A stretch of 48,255 nucleotides of DNA, taken from the NCBI GenBank assembly GCA_902797695.1, contig CADBTW010000070.1:1-48255 (forward strand), in the 5' to 3' direction. Below are positions 32,656 to 41,144 of this stretch, one piece after another. The translations under genes and the position numbers were made by a program. Every line of letters begins with the position of its first letter. Position 1 is the first letter of the stretch. The DNA is from an uncultured Sutterellaceae bacterium. Its GTDB lineage: Bacteria > Pseudomonadota > Gammaproteobacteria > Burkholderiales > Burkholderiaceae_F. The notes below the pieces were generated by a model. That model ran no database searches. It saw only the letters and a list, made by a program, of their open reading frames with translations, and was not told where the DNA came from.

Positions 32656-33882
32656 TCAGCCGAAGAAAAGGTAGCCGACGAGGATCGCGGCGACGCAGGA
32701 CGCGAGGTCCGCCGCGAGCCCGCACCAGACCGCGTGCCGGACGCGCGTGATCCCGACCGCCCCGAAGTACACCGCGAGCACGTAGAACGTGGTCTCGGTC
32801 GACCCCTGCATGATCGAGGCGATCCGGCCCTGGAGCGAGTCCGGTCCGAACTGCTGGAAGACCGAGAGCATCATGCCCCGCGCCCCGGACCCGGAGAGCG
32901 GCTTCACGGCGGCGACGGGAAGCGCGTCGACAAACGTCGTGTCGCAGCCTGCCGCGGCGAAGGCCCACCTGAAGCCGTCGAGCACGAGGTCGAGGAGGCC
33001 GCTCGCGCGGAAGACCGCGATCGCGGCGAGCATCGCGACGAGGTAGGGGAGGATCGCGAAGGTGACCGAGAACCCTTCCTTGGCTCCCTTGATGAAGGCG
33101 TCATAGACCGACTGCTTCTTCAAGGTTCCGTAGAGGACCACCCCCGCGATGAAGGCGAGAAGGAGGCTGTTCGAGACCGCGGTCGCCTGGGAGGCGAGGT
33201 TCGCCCCGGCGTAGGCCGCCCAGCAGGCGACGCCGGCGCCGAGCCCCGCGAGCGCGGCGAAGAACGCGAGGAGGGGCGCGCGGAGAAGGCTAAGCCTCTG
33301 GCAAAACGCGACCGCGAGGAATCCGACGAGGGTCGAGCAGGTGGTCGCGATGAGAATCGGGAGGAAGACGTCCGTCGGCATCGCGGCCCCGAACTTCGCC
33401 CGGTAGAGGATGACGGAAACGGGGAAGATCGTTACGGCCGACGTGTTGATCACGAGGAACATGATCTCCGCGTCCGTCGCGACCCCCTTCCGGGGGTTCA
33501 GCGTCTCAAGCTCCTTCATCGCCCGTATCCCGAGCGGGGTCGCGGCGTTGTCAAGCCCCAGCATGTTCGCGGCGAGGTTCATCGTGATGGAGCCGAGCGC
33601 CGGATGGCCGTCAGGGACCCCCGGCATGATCACGCGGAAGAGCGGCCGCAGCCTCCGGGCGAGCGCCTCCGTGAGCCCGGTGCTCTCCATGATTCGTGAG
33701 ACCCCGAGCCAGAAGCACATCATGCCGCAGAGGCCGACGAGGATCTCCATCGAGGCCGAGCCTGACGCGAAGAGCGCCGAGACCATTTTCCCCGGCGCGT
33801 CGGCCTCGCCGAGGAACACGGTCCTGAAAAGGCACGCGGCAATGCCTGAAACGATGAGGAATGCCCAGATGACGTTCAGCAT
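32656..33882 (-). CDS. SpmA-SpmB-like fused membrane protein (nucleoside-recognition Gate domains)
   Basis: This 408-residue protein looks like SpmA (about 1-190) joined to SpmB (about 210-408). Each half has a Gate/nucleoside-recognition core: GLCGMMCFWLGVSRIMESTG with NLAANMLGLDNAATPLGIRA in the first, and ILPYLVAMLAAIAVFRASG with MQGSTETTFYVLAVYFGAVG in the second. In sporulating bacteria these are two proteins of spore maturation. In non-sporulators the fusion is common and its transport role is unknown. I see no clear Shine-Dalgarno before the ATG at 33882, so expression may be low or the start different. Confidence 0.82.
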   Translation of the reverse strand: MLNVIWAFLIVSGIAACLFRTVFLGEADAPGKMVSALFASGSASMEILVGLCGMMCFWLGVSRIMESTGLTEALARRLRPLFRVIMPGVPDGHPALGSITMNLAANMLGLDNAATPLGIRAMKELETLNPRKGVATDAEIMFLVINTSAVTIFPVSVILYRAKFGAAMPTDVFLPILIATTCSTLVGFLAVAFCQRLSLLRAPLLAFFAALAGLGAGVACWAAYAGANLASQATAVSNSLLLAFIAGVVLYGTLKKQSVYDAFIKGAKEGFSVTFAILPYLVAMLAAIAVFRASGLLDLVLDGFRWAFAAAGCDTTFVDALPVAAVKPLSGSGARGMMLSVFQQFGPDSLQGRIASIMQGSTETTFYVLAVYFGAVGITRVRHAVWCGLAADLASCVAAILVGYLFFG

Positions 33883-34274
33883 GGGGAAATAGGCGACTGC
33901 GTCAGAAGAGATGGGGAAATTCGGCCGAAAACGCGAAAGGCTTTTCCAGTTGCTTTCCTATTTTCCTCCCGCAGGGCAGGGCGAGGACAATATCGGGCGC
34001 TCCTCTTCCGCGATGCCGCCTGAAGCCGTCGGAAAACCTTCGGTGAGATCTGTCTGCGAAGTTCCCGGGCCGCCTGATCAGGCAGGTGCAAATGCCCCAG
34101 ACTTCGTAATGACGGGTGAACGGGAAGCCTGGCGCGATTCCTGAATACTATGAATAACCTAGGCTAAGTAGCCAAGGCGAAAGGAAAAATTCAAGGGTAT
34201 AAAAATTTTAACAGGAGTGGGAAGGCACTTCCTTCCCACCCCGTTCCGATCGTTTCGGAAAAGGGGGGAATCCA
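33883..34274. promoter_or_regulatory. divergent region upstream of the TRAP operon
   Basis: This 392-bp region has no gene I can support. Positions 34140-34215 are AT-rich (GGTATAAAAATTTTAACAGG) and the likely promoter area for dctQ. Two hairpins follow in the leader: GTGGGAAGG-CACTT-CCTTCCCAC (34217-34239, 9 bp) and TTCCGA-TCGTT-TCGGAA (34244-34260). The first could act as a leader structure, or as a terminator for leftward RNA since minus-strand T-rich sequence follows it. Confidence 0.5.
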
Positions 34275-34772
34275 ATGAAGGCACTCGCGTTGCTAAACCG
34301 CGCAGTGACCGTCTTCACGGGCATTGTGCTGGGCTTCATGACCTGTCTCGTGATGCTTCAGGTCATTTTCCGATACGTCCTTTCGCTCCCGTTCCCAGAA
34401 AGCCAGGAACTCGCGATCTACGCGATGGTCTACGTCGTCACGTTCGGCAGTTCCATCGCGGTCTACAAGAAGACCCACGTTTCGGTCACTTTCATCGTGA
34501 GCAAGTTTCCGGCGACGCTGCAGTTCGCGATCCGGCTCTGCATGTACGCGGCGACAGCCGCGTTTTTCCTGCTCCTCGTCAAGTACGGCTGGGACCTCTC
34601 GATGCGCTCGATGATCCAGAAGTCGCCGTCCACGGGGATCCCCGTCGGGTGGATCGTGATGTCGATTCCCGTTTCCTCGGCGATTTCGCTTCTTTACGTG
34701 GTCGCGCAGTGCGTTGAGGACATCCTCGGCTTCAGGCACCCCGCGGCGCCTGATCCTTCAGCCGGAGCATAA
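34275..34772 (+). CDS. dctQ: TRAP transporter small membrane subunit
   Basis: This 165-residue four-helix protein of the DctQ family has a first helix GIVLGFMTCLVMLQVIFRYV followed by SLPFPESQELAIYAMVYVV, the typical PxxExxE segment. Later helices are at about 88-108 and 126-148. It works with DctM and the DctP binding protein to import an organic acid using an ion gradient. A GGGG-rich ribosome site precedes the start, and dctM begins 11 bp after the stop. It should be transcribed from the AT-rich stretch at about 34150-34210. Confidence 0.9.
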   Translation: MKALALLNRAVTVFTGIVLGFMTCLVMLQVIFRYVLSLPFPESQELAIYAMVYVVTFGSSIAVYKKTHVSVTFIVSKFPATLQFAIRLCMYAATAAFFLLLVKYGWDLSMRSMIQKSPSTGIPVGWIVMSIPVSSAISLLYVVAQCVEDILGFRHPAAPDPSAGA

Positions 34773-34783
34773 GGAGGCGTGCC

Positions 34784-36046
34784 ATGGTCATCATTCTCTT
34801 CACCGCGTTCTTCGTGATGCTCCTCATCGGCGTGCCGATCGTGGTGTCGCTCGGCATTGCCTCGGTGCTCGCCGTCGTCATCGGAAGCGAGTGGCCGCTC
34901 CTCCTTCTCCCGCAGAAGATCTTCAACGGCATCAATTCGTTCCCGTTCATGGCGATCCCGCTCTTCCTTCTCGCCGGGAACATCATGGCGGAAGCGAAGA
35001 TTTCGGACCGGCTCGTTGGCCTCGCCTCGATGCTGGTCGGGCGTTACCCCGGCGGCCTTGCCCAGGTGGCGACAGGCGCCTCCGCGTTCTTCGGCGCGAT
35101 CTCGGGTTCCGCCCCTGCGACGACCGCGGCAATCGGCTCGATCCTGATTCCCTCGATGAAGAAGAAGGGTTATGGCGGCGCCTTTAGTGCGAGCGTCGTC
35201 GCAGCGTCCGGCGCCCTCGGCCTCATCATTCCGCCAAGCCTCACGATGGTGGTCTACGGGGTCCTCTCAGGCGCCTCGATCGGCGCGCTCTTCCTCTGCG
35301 GCATCATTCCGGGGCTTCTCATCAGCGCGGCTCTTTTCCTCGTCAACTGGCGGATCGCGAAAAAGCACCACCTCACGGGGGAGCCTCCGGTCGACCGCGC
35401 GATCGCGGGGAAAATCGTCCGCGAGAGCATGCTCGCGCTCTTCATGCCGGTGATCATCATGGGCGGGATCTACGGCGGCGTCTTCACGGCGACGGAGTCC
35501 GCCGCGGTCGCCTGCTTCTACGGCCTCTTCATCGGCTTCTTCGTCTACAGGACTCTCACCCTCAAGTCGATCTTCAAGATCCTCATGAACACCGCGGAGA
35601 ACGCCGCGATCATCATGTTCCTCATGGGGACGGCGAACTTCTTCGGCTTCGTCATCACCGCGGAACAGGTTCCGCAGACGCTTGCCGAGATGATCACGGA
35701 CTACACCGAGAGCCAGACCCTCGTGATGTTCATCGTCCTCGCGATGCTGCTCGTCCTCGGGACGTTCCTCGACAACGTCGCCGCTTTGGTGCTTTTCGTC
35801 CCCACAATGATGCACGTGGTCACCGAAATGGAGATCGATCCGGTGTATTTCGGTGTCTTCACGATCATCGCGCTCGCGGTCGGGCAGTTCACGCCGCCTG
35901 TCGGCCTGAACCTCTTCATCGCGTCGAACATCGCGAAGGTGAAGTTCGAGAGCGTGGTGGCGCAGACGCTGCCGTACCTCGCGGCCTACATCGCCCTTCT
36001 CATCCTCTTCATCCTGGTGCCGCAGATCCTCACGGTCTTCGCCTGA
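34784..36046 (+). CDS. dctM: TRAP transporter large membrane subunit
   Basis: This 420-residue channel subunit has about 12 hydrophobic segments. DctM landmarks include SFPFMAIPLFLLAGNIMAEA (about 47-66), a GAISGSAPATTAAIGSILIP motif and GLIIPPSLTMVVYGVLSGAS. Near the end it has TPPVGLNLFIASNIAKV. A strong AAGGAGG lies 7 nt before the ATG. Together with DctQ and DctP it forms a TRAP importer. The dctP gene follows only after 91 bp that hold a sigma-54 promoter, so expression of the binding protein can be raised separately from the membrane parts. Confidence 0.92.
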   Translation: MVIILFTAFFVMLLIGVPIVVSLGIASVLAVVIGSEWPLLLLPQKIFNGINSFPFMAIPLFLLAGNIMAEAKISDRLVGLASMLVGRYPGGLAQVATGASAFFGAISGSAPATTAAIGSILIPSMKKKGYGGAFSASVVAASGALGLIIPPSLTMVVYGVLSGASIGALFLCGIIPGLLISAALFLVNWRIAKKHHLTGEPPVDRAIAGKIVRESMLALFMPVIIMGGIYGGVFTATESAAVACFYGLFIGFFVYRTLTLKSIFKILMNTAENAAIIMFLMGTANFFGFVITAEQVPQTLAEMITDYTESQTLVMFIVLAMLLVLGTFLDNVAALVLFVPTMMHVVTEMEIDPVYFGVFTIIALAVGQFTPPVGLNLFIASNIAKVKFESVVAQTLPYLAAYIALLILFILVPQILTVFA

Positions 36047-36053
36047 GGGGCTA

Positions 36054-36069
36054 TGGCACGGTTTTTGCA
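36054..36069 (+). promoter_or_regulatory. perfect sigma-54 (-24/-12) promoter for dctP
   Basis: TGGCAC (36054-36059), five bases, TTGCA (36065-36069) equals the RpoN consensus TGGCACG-N4-TTGCA with exact spacing. Transcription should begin near 36080 and read through a small hairpin (GCGCC-TCTT-GGCGC, 36109-36122) into dctP. Sigma-54 promoters need an enhancer-binding activator; none is encoded in this window. Confidence 0.82.
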
Positions 36070-36137
36070 TGAGTAATTGGCAGGGGAGCGGATTATCCCC
36101 CGAGTGATGCGCCTCTTGGCGCGAAAGGAGACGAGTT

Positions 36138-37151
36138 ATGCAAAGACGTGATCTGATAACGGGAAGCGCGGCCGTTGCGGCGCTTGCTGCAATCGGCCCC
36201 GTTGCTCCGGCCATTGCGAAGAAGAAGGTCTGGAAGCTGCAGTTCGGCCACACCGGCGCTCCGAACCATCACTACCAGAAGATCGCGGAACTCTTTGCGA
36301 AGCGCGTTTCCGAACTCACGGACGGCGGCGTAAAGATCCAGGTCTTCCCTTCCGACCAGCTCGGGAAGCAGCTCGAGATCACCGAGGGCGTGATGCTCGG
36401 CACGCACCAGCTCTGCCAGACCTCCGACACGATCCTTTCAAACTGGATCCCGGACTTCGGCATCACGAACCTCCCCTTCATCTTCAATGACGACTGGGAC
36501 TACCGCAAGGTCTTCGACGGCCCGGTCGGCGAGAAGTTCGCGAAGCTCGTCGAGCCGAAGGGCGCGGTCGTGATCGGCTGGTGGGAAAACGGCATGCGCC
36601 ACGTGACGAACAACAAGCGCGAGATCAAGTCCCCGAAGGACATGAAGGGCCTCAACATCCGCGTGCCTGAGGGCGAGATCTTCGTCGACACCTTCAAGGC
36701 GCTCGGCTGCAACCCGACCATCATCGCGTTCGGCGAACTCTACTCCGCCCTCCAGATGAAGACTGTGGACGGCCAGGAGAACCCGCCCGCCCACGTCGTG
36801 ACGCAGAAGTTCTACGAGGTCCAGAAGTACATCACCCGCACGGGCCACATCCACATGTCGAGCCCGATCCTGATGAATAAGAAGCTCCTCCTCAGCATGC
36901 CGAAGGAGTATCAGGAGGCGATCCTGAAAGCCGGCCGCGAGATGGGTCCGATCCACACGAAGATGGTTGAGGATCTCGAGGCCGGGCAGTGGAAGGAAAT
37001 CGCGAAGAAGGGAATGAAGATCACGGATGTCGACAAGGCGCCGTTCCGCGCGGCCGTGAAGCCCGTGATCGACAAGTACAAGAAGAAGCTGAACGGAAAG
37101 CTGATTGAGGAAGTGATGGCCGCGGTCGCCGCGAAGCCGAAGAAGAAGTAG
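36138..37151 (+). CDS. dctP: TRAP transporter substrate-binding protein
   Basis: This 337-residue periplasmic protein of the DctP family has a twin-arginine-like leader (QRRDLITGSAAVAALAAIG), probably exported by Tat and cut near AIAKKK. The mature part shows family motifs: FGHTGAPNHHYQKIAELFA, QVFPSDQLGKQLEITEGV, LNIRVPEGEIF, GELYSALQMKTVDGQENP. The conserved arginine of the RVP segment usually grips the substrate carboxylate. A GAAAGGAGACG ribosome site precedes the start. The next gene encodes asparaginase, so aspartate, asparagine or another dicarboxylate-like compound is a guess for the ligand. Confidence 0.92.
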   Translation: MQRRDLITGSAAVAALAAIGPVAPAIAKKKVWKLQFGHTGAPNHHYQKIAELFAKRVSELTDGGVKIQVFPSDQLGKQLEITEGVMLGTHQLCQTSDTILSNWIPDFGITNLPFIFNDDWDYRKVFDGPVGEKFAKLVEPKGAVVIGWWENGMRHVTNNKREIKSPKDMKGLNIRVPEGEIFVDTFKALGCNPTIIAFGELYSALQMKTVDGQENPPAHVVTQKFYEVQKYITRTGHIHMSSPILMNKKLLLSMPKEYQEAILKAGREMGPIHTKMVEDLEAGQWKEIAKKGMKITDVDKAPFRAAVKPVIDKYKKKLNGKLIEEVMAAVAAKPKKK

Positions 37152-37271
37152 TACCCGTACCCTGACTTCCCCCCGCCTCCTGCGCGGGGCCTTGGGAAGC
37201 GGCTGGCGGAAGCGGAACCCGCCGCCAGTTGCCCCCCGGCCTCGTGCGGGAGGTTTCCTTGTTTTGAAAAG

Positions 37272-37289
37272 CGCCTCATACCCGAGGCG
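37272..37289 (+). promoter_or_regulatory. hairpin in the asparaginase leader
   Basis: CGCCTC (37272-37277) and GAGGCG (37284-37289) pair around the loop ATACCC, ending just before the ribosome site and ATG (37301). A very similar stem with loop TTACCC follows the gene at 38296-38319. Confidence 0.5.
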
Positions 37290-37300
37290 GAAGGCGAGAA

Positions 37301-38287
37301 ATGAAGAAAGTCATTGTGTTCACGACGGGCGGCACGATTGCGATGAAGTATGACGAGGAGAAGGGCGGGCTGGTTCCCGCGGTCTCTGGCGAAGACCTCG
37401 CGGCCGCCGTCCCGGGCCTTTCGGAGGTTGCCGAGGTCGAGGTGCGGGAGTTTTCGAACGTCGCCTCCTGCAACATGACCCCGCAGCTCATGTTCCGCCT
37501 CTCCCGCGCGATCGAGAAGGCGCTCGATGAAGAGGACGCGGCGGGCGCCGTCGTGACGCACGGAACGGACACGCTCGAAGAAACCGCGTACATGCTCGAC
37601 CTTCTCCACGGCTCCGAGAAGCCGATATGCGTGGTCGGCGCCATGCGGGGGGCGTCGGACACGAGCGCCGACGGCCCGGCGAACATCTGGTGCGCCGTGA
37701 AGGTGGCATCGAGCGACGAAGCCCGGGGGAAGGGCGTCTTCGCGGTCCTCAACAACACGATCCACGCGGCGCGCGAAGTCCGGAAGACGCATTCCGCGAA
37801 CTGCGCGACGTTCGAGTCGCCCTGGTGGGGCCCGGTCGGGTACTGCGACGAGGACCGGGTCGTCTTCCGCCGGGCGCCTGTCGGGCGGCGCGTTTTCCAT
37901 CCTGCCGAGCTCACGGCGCGGGTCGACGTGATCCAGGCGCAGTCCGGAATCGGCCGGAACTACATCGACTTCGCCGTGCGTGACGGCGCGAACGGGATCG
38001 TGGTCGAGGGGTTCGGACGCGGGAACATTCCCCCCGCGATGGAGGAGGGGATATCAGACGCCGTGAAGGCCGGGGTCGCGGTCGTGATCTCGACCCGGGC
38101 GTTCGCGGGCCGCCCCTACGAGTCCTACGCCTACCCGGGTTCGGTCGGGGACTCGAAGCGGCACGGCGCAGTGCGGGGCGGCGAGCTCTCCGCCGCGAAG
38201 ACCCGCCTGAAGCTCATGGTGATCCTATCCGAACACCCCGAGCTCGCCCGGATGCCTTCGGACCTTGAGAAGCTGATGGACGACTGA
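37301..38287 (+). CDS. L-asparaginase/glutaminase
   Basis: This 328-residue hydrolase turns asparagine into aspartate and ammonia. The two threonine motifs are intact: TGGTI with nucleophile T12, and THGTDT (86-91) with the T-D-K-type proton relay, plus the VGAMRGASDTSADGP segment. There is no signal peptide, so it is cytoplasmic. The tail NAxGxx-style substrate loops (VVEGFGRGNIP) are normal. Following dctP by 149 bp and possibly read from the sigma-54 promoter, it may supply nitrogen from imported amides. Glutaminase side activity cannot be judged from sequence. Confidence 0.9.
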   Translation: MKKVIVFTTGGTIAMKYDEEKGGLVPAVSGEDLAAAVPGLSEVAEVEVREFSNVASCNMTPQLMFRLSRAIEKALDEEDAAGAVVTHGTDTLEETAYMLDLLHGSEKPICVVGAMRGASDTSADGPANIWCAVKVASSDEARGKGVFAVLNNTIHAAREVRKTHSANCATFESPWWGPVGYCDEDRVVFRRAPVGRRVFHPAELTARVDVIQAQSGIGRNYIDFAVRDGANGIVVEGFGRGNIPPAMEEGISDAVKAGVAVVISTRAFAGRPYESYAYPGSVGDSKRHGAVRGGELSAAKTRLKLMVILSEHPELARMPSDLEKLMDD

Positions 38288-38295
38288 AGGGGGAA

Positions 38296-38319
38296 AGGCG
38301 CCTCTTACCCGAGGTGCCT
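38296..38319. terminator. hairpin after asparaginase, likely two-way terminator
   Basis: AGGCGCCTC (38296-38304) and GAGGTGCCT (38311-38319) pair over 9 bp (one G-T) around TTACCC, between convergent genes. The T-run is poor on both sides (TTT then C on the minus strand). Confidence 0.45.
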
Positions 38320-38327
38320 CACCGGGA

Positions 38328-39776
38328 TCAGGCTCCAGATGCGGGGATTTTCCTTTCCAGCAGGGCTTCGGCCGCAAGCGCGAGGGCGGCGAGCAGGACG
38401 AACGTCCGTCCGGGGAGAGGCCCAGCCGCGGCTTCCTCTTCCATGCCTTGTCCCCGGAGTTCTCCGAGGCCTGAGACGAGCTTCGTTCCGAGCCGCTCGA
38501 GCCTGAAAAGGGAGAGCTCGTCTTCCGCCCCGATCCCGGGCTCGGTCACGACCGCGGCGAAGAACCCGATGGCAATCTGCTCCCCTTCCAGCCGTCTTCT
38601 GAATTTTGCATTGCCTTGGAAAAGGGCCTTGCGAAGGTCTTCGGAAGCCTCTGCGGGAAGGGCGGCGAGAGTGTCCAAAGCGGCCTCTGACTGGCGGAAG
38701 ATGGAGGCCGTTTTTTCTCGCCGCAGCTTCGGGTCGCAGAAGAGGAAGAGTTTCGTGTTTCGCCCGGGAATGCCCGGAGCGTCGTTCTCTTCAAGCGGAA
38801 ACTCCCGGGCGAGGATTCCCGTCCCCGGGATCTCCGCGAAGGCCGGGAGATCCGCTTGCCCGTCTTCGCTGAGCGACCTGATCCTTTCCGCCACAGGTTT
38901 CCAGGAGACGCTCGCACCCGCGACGATTTTCCGCCCGATTCGGATGTCGCGAGCTAATTCTTCCCATGTCCCGTATCCTTCCCGTGTGACGAAGCACGGT
39001 TCCTGGACGAGGGAATCAGGGGCGAATCCTGCGGACGCGAGACGCGATGCGGCGGATGGCGGGACAAACGCGGGAAGAACGGCGGGGAAGAGGGGAGCGA
39101 AACTCTTTCCGGCCCAGGCGACCGCGACGTAAGCGGCGTTCCGGGCGGAATCGTCGTCCGTGCGCGAAAAGGGGGATTCCGCCTTGCAGGGCATCTCGTG
39201 CAGCGTGAGAACGGTTCTTTCCCGCGGGGCGAGCCTTGATCGCCTGAGAGCGAGGAATGCGGCGAGGTTCTCTTCCGTGAGGTCCCGCTCCAGCGTTTCG
39301 AGCCGCTGCGCGAGTGCCAAGCGGCCAGGGTTCTCCCACGGATCAGTTTCAGGCAATCCGGGAAGCCCTGGGATCAGACCCGAGCGCGCGAGGAGGGAGT
39401 TCGCGGCGGCAAGGATTTCCTGCTCCCGGTTTCCCTGCCCTCTGAAGGCGGTTTCGAGATCCTCTTCGAGCCCCGAGCTCTTTGCGAGTCCGGCGAAAGT
39501 CCCGGGGAACCCCGCGGGATTCCCGCCCCCGATTTCAGAAAGGTCCCAGTCCGGGGGAAACCGGAGCGCCGAACGCTCTTCTTCCGTCGCCTGCCTGAAG
39601 ACTTCGCCCGGGATGAATTTCCGCCCGTCGACCCGTCCCCAGAACTTCCGCTTGTAGCGGCGCCTTCCGGTCTCGGGGTCGATCACGGAGGGCCGCGTCA
39701 CGGCGTAGCGCCGGCCCCCGATCTGGTAAAGCGAAACTTTCGAATCCCCGTCCGGGCGCGGCGGCCTTCCCGTCAT
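38328..39776 (-). CDS. transposase-derived protein (IS4/IS1634-like) lacking clear DDE residues
   Basis: This 482-residue protein has the N-terminal pattern of IS1634-type transposases (VSLYQIGGRRYAVTRPSVID, ETGRRRYKRKFWGRVDGRKF, FPPDWDLSE). A segment at about 265-305 (CFVTREGYGTWEELARDIRI) matches the DRGF...S..N region of IS4-like enzymes but has TREGYG instead. A C-terminal LPGRTFVLLAALALAAEA resembles their last helix. The three catalytic acids are not recognisable. No inverted repeats or target duplications are visible at the gene ends. It is either a decayed insertion element with an intact frame or a domesticated gene. The family placement is from patterns only. Confidence 0.55.
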   Translation of the reverse strand: MTGRPPRPDGDSKVSLYQIGGRRYAVTRPSVIDPETGRRRYKRKFWGRVDGRKFIPGEVFRQATEEERSALRFPPDWDLSEIGGGNPAGFPGTFAGLAKSSGLEEDLETAFRGQGNREQEILAAANSLLARSGLIPGLPGLPETDPWENPGRLALAQRLETLERDLTEENLAAFLALRRSRLAPRERTVLTLHEMPCKAESPFSRTDDDSARNAAYVAVAWAGKSFAPLFPAVLPAFVPPSAASRLASAGFAPDSLVQEPCFVTREGYGTWEELARDIRIGRKIVAGASVSWKPVAERIRSLSEDGQADLPAFAEIPGTGILAREFPLEENDAPGIPGRNTKLFLFCDPKLRREKTASIFRQSEAALDTLAALPAEASEDLRKALFQGNAKFRRRLEGEQIAIGFFAAVVTEPGIGAEDELSLFRLERLGTKLVSGLGELRGQGMEEEAAAGPLPGRTFVLLAALALAAEALLERKIPASGA

Positions 39777-39917
39777 CTGCGAGCTCCTCTTCGGAAACGT
39801 TCTTTTCCTTCGGGAATATTAGGGCACGCGGATGGATCCTGCCTTCCTAAGGGAAAACTCCCTCACGGGGCGTCTTCCGGGATCCTTGTGCTCTCAGGAT
39901 TCCCTTCACCCCTGGGG

Positions 39918-40877
39918 TCAGGATTCTGCGGCAGGGGCCTTTCCCTTCGCGGAGGAGAAGAGCGCGAGCGACCACGCGATTCCGCCGATCATCAGGAGTA
40001 CGCCGGCAATAAGAGTGAGCGTCGGGAGCTTCCAGCCCCAGAGGTGTGCGAAGACGATCGAGAAGATCGACTCGATCACGAGCATCTGCCCCGCGAGCGC
40101 GGTCGGCACCCGCTGGCTCATCGCGTTCCAGAGGGCGGTCGCGCCCCAGGAGCAGAAGATCCCGGCGAAGAGCATCCACCCTGCGAACTTCAGGGGCTCG
40201 GGGCCGAGCGGCCAGGCGAGGTCTCCCCGGATGAATGAGGAAAAAGCGAAGAGCGCGGCGCCGACGGGGAGCAGGATCGCGCACTGGAGGTTCGTCCAGA
40301 AGACCGGGCTCACGCGCGGATGGTCGAGAAGCCAGTCCGCGTTCCGGATCGGGTACCAAGTCCACATCGCGGTCGACGAGAGCCCGAATGCGAGGCCGAA
40401 GAAGAACCGCAGGGGATCCTTTCCCGCACGGACGAAGTCCGAGAGCTCGCTTGAGTTCGCGAGGACGAGCCCCGCGAAGAGCGCGGCGAGCGGAAGCGCG
40501 AGGCGGTGAAGCGGAAGGAAGGGCTTCCCTTTCCTCCTGTCCCGTTCGTTCGCAATCAGGGCGATCAGCACGGGGCAGAGCCCGAAGCACATTCCGGCGA
40601 TCACTGCCCCGGCGTATTCGACCGAGAGGAAGATGGTCCAGCTCTGGATCACGTTCCCGATCATCGTGAGGCCGAACGCGACCTTCCAGTCGGAGAGCGT
40701 GAGGTCCTTCAGGCACTTCCTCTGGAGCCAGAGGCCCGCAACCGCGGTCCCCCCCATCACCGTGCAGCGCCCGAGCGCGATGTAAAGCGGATCGTAGAGG
40801 CTGAGGGCGAGGGGAAGGAGGTACGTGAGGCCCCAGAGGAATCCCGCCCCGACGCCGAAAAGGATGCCAAGCCACAT
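39918..40877 (-). CDS. DMT-superfamily permease
   Basis: This 319-residue protein has ten hydrophobic segments. It starts with WLGILFGVGAGFLWGLTYLLPLALS, a pattern of the EamA/RhaT-like drug and metabolite transporters, and the second repeat ends with MLVIESIFSIVFAHLWGWKLP, the typical E-rich last-but-one motif. Position 40877 is chosen as the start because GAGGAACGGGAAA precedes it; the frame is open 174 bp more but non-hydrophobic there. The substrate is unknown. It lies alone between the transposase-derived gene and the molybdoenzyme gene. Confidence 0.82.
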   Translation of the reverse strand: MWLGILFGVGAGFLWGLTYLLPLALSLYDPLYIALGRCTVMGGTAVAGLWLQRKCLKDLTLSDWKVAFGLTMIGNVIQSWTIFLSVEYAGAVIAGMCFGLCPVLIALIANERDRRKGKPFLPLHRLALPLAALFAGLVLANSSELSDFVRAGKDPLRFFFGLAFGLSSTAMWTWYPIRNADWLLDHPRVSPVFWTNLQCAILLPVGAALFAFSSFIRGDLAWPLGPEPLKFAGWMLFAGIFCSWGATALWNAMSQRVPTALAGQMLVIESIFSIVFAHLWGWKLPTLTLIAGVLLMIGGIAWSLALFSSAKGKAPAAES

Positions 40878-41036
40878 GCTTTCCCGTTCCTCGCTTTTTC
40901 CCGGCGAACCGGCCGGGAAAGTTCCGAGCGGATTATGGCACGCGGCGCACGCGGTTCTGCCCGGGCCGGAAATTTGGCAGGGAGAGGCCTTCGCGGATGA
41001 AGCGTCGCGTGCCTGAATGACGGTTCGGAAATGAAG

Positions 41037-41069
41037 AAACCCGGCTCTCACGTGAAGAGAACCGGGTTT
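41037..41069 (-). terminator. terminator of the molybdoenzyme gene
   Basis: AAACCCGG (41037-41044) pairs with CCGGGTTT (41062-41069), extended by TCT/AGA after one mismatch. Minus-strand RNA leaves through TTTCTTCATTT. It lies 76 bp after the stop at 41145. Confidence 0.58.
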
Positions 41070-41144
41070 CCGTTCAGTCCCAGGGGAATTCCGGAAGCCC
41101 CCCGCGGGGCGTTCCGGAACCCTTCAGGAAAAGGCCGCAGTGAA

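Noticed and set aside
33911-34144. 77-codon frame upstream of dctQ
   Set aside because: No ribosome site, mixed-composition product without pattern, lies in a divergent control region.
40936-40942. TGGCACG as a sigma-54 -24 element near the DMT gene
   Set aside because: The -12 position reads GCACG, not TTGC.
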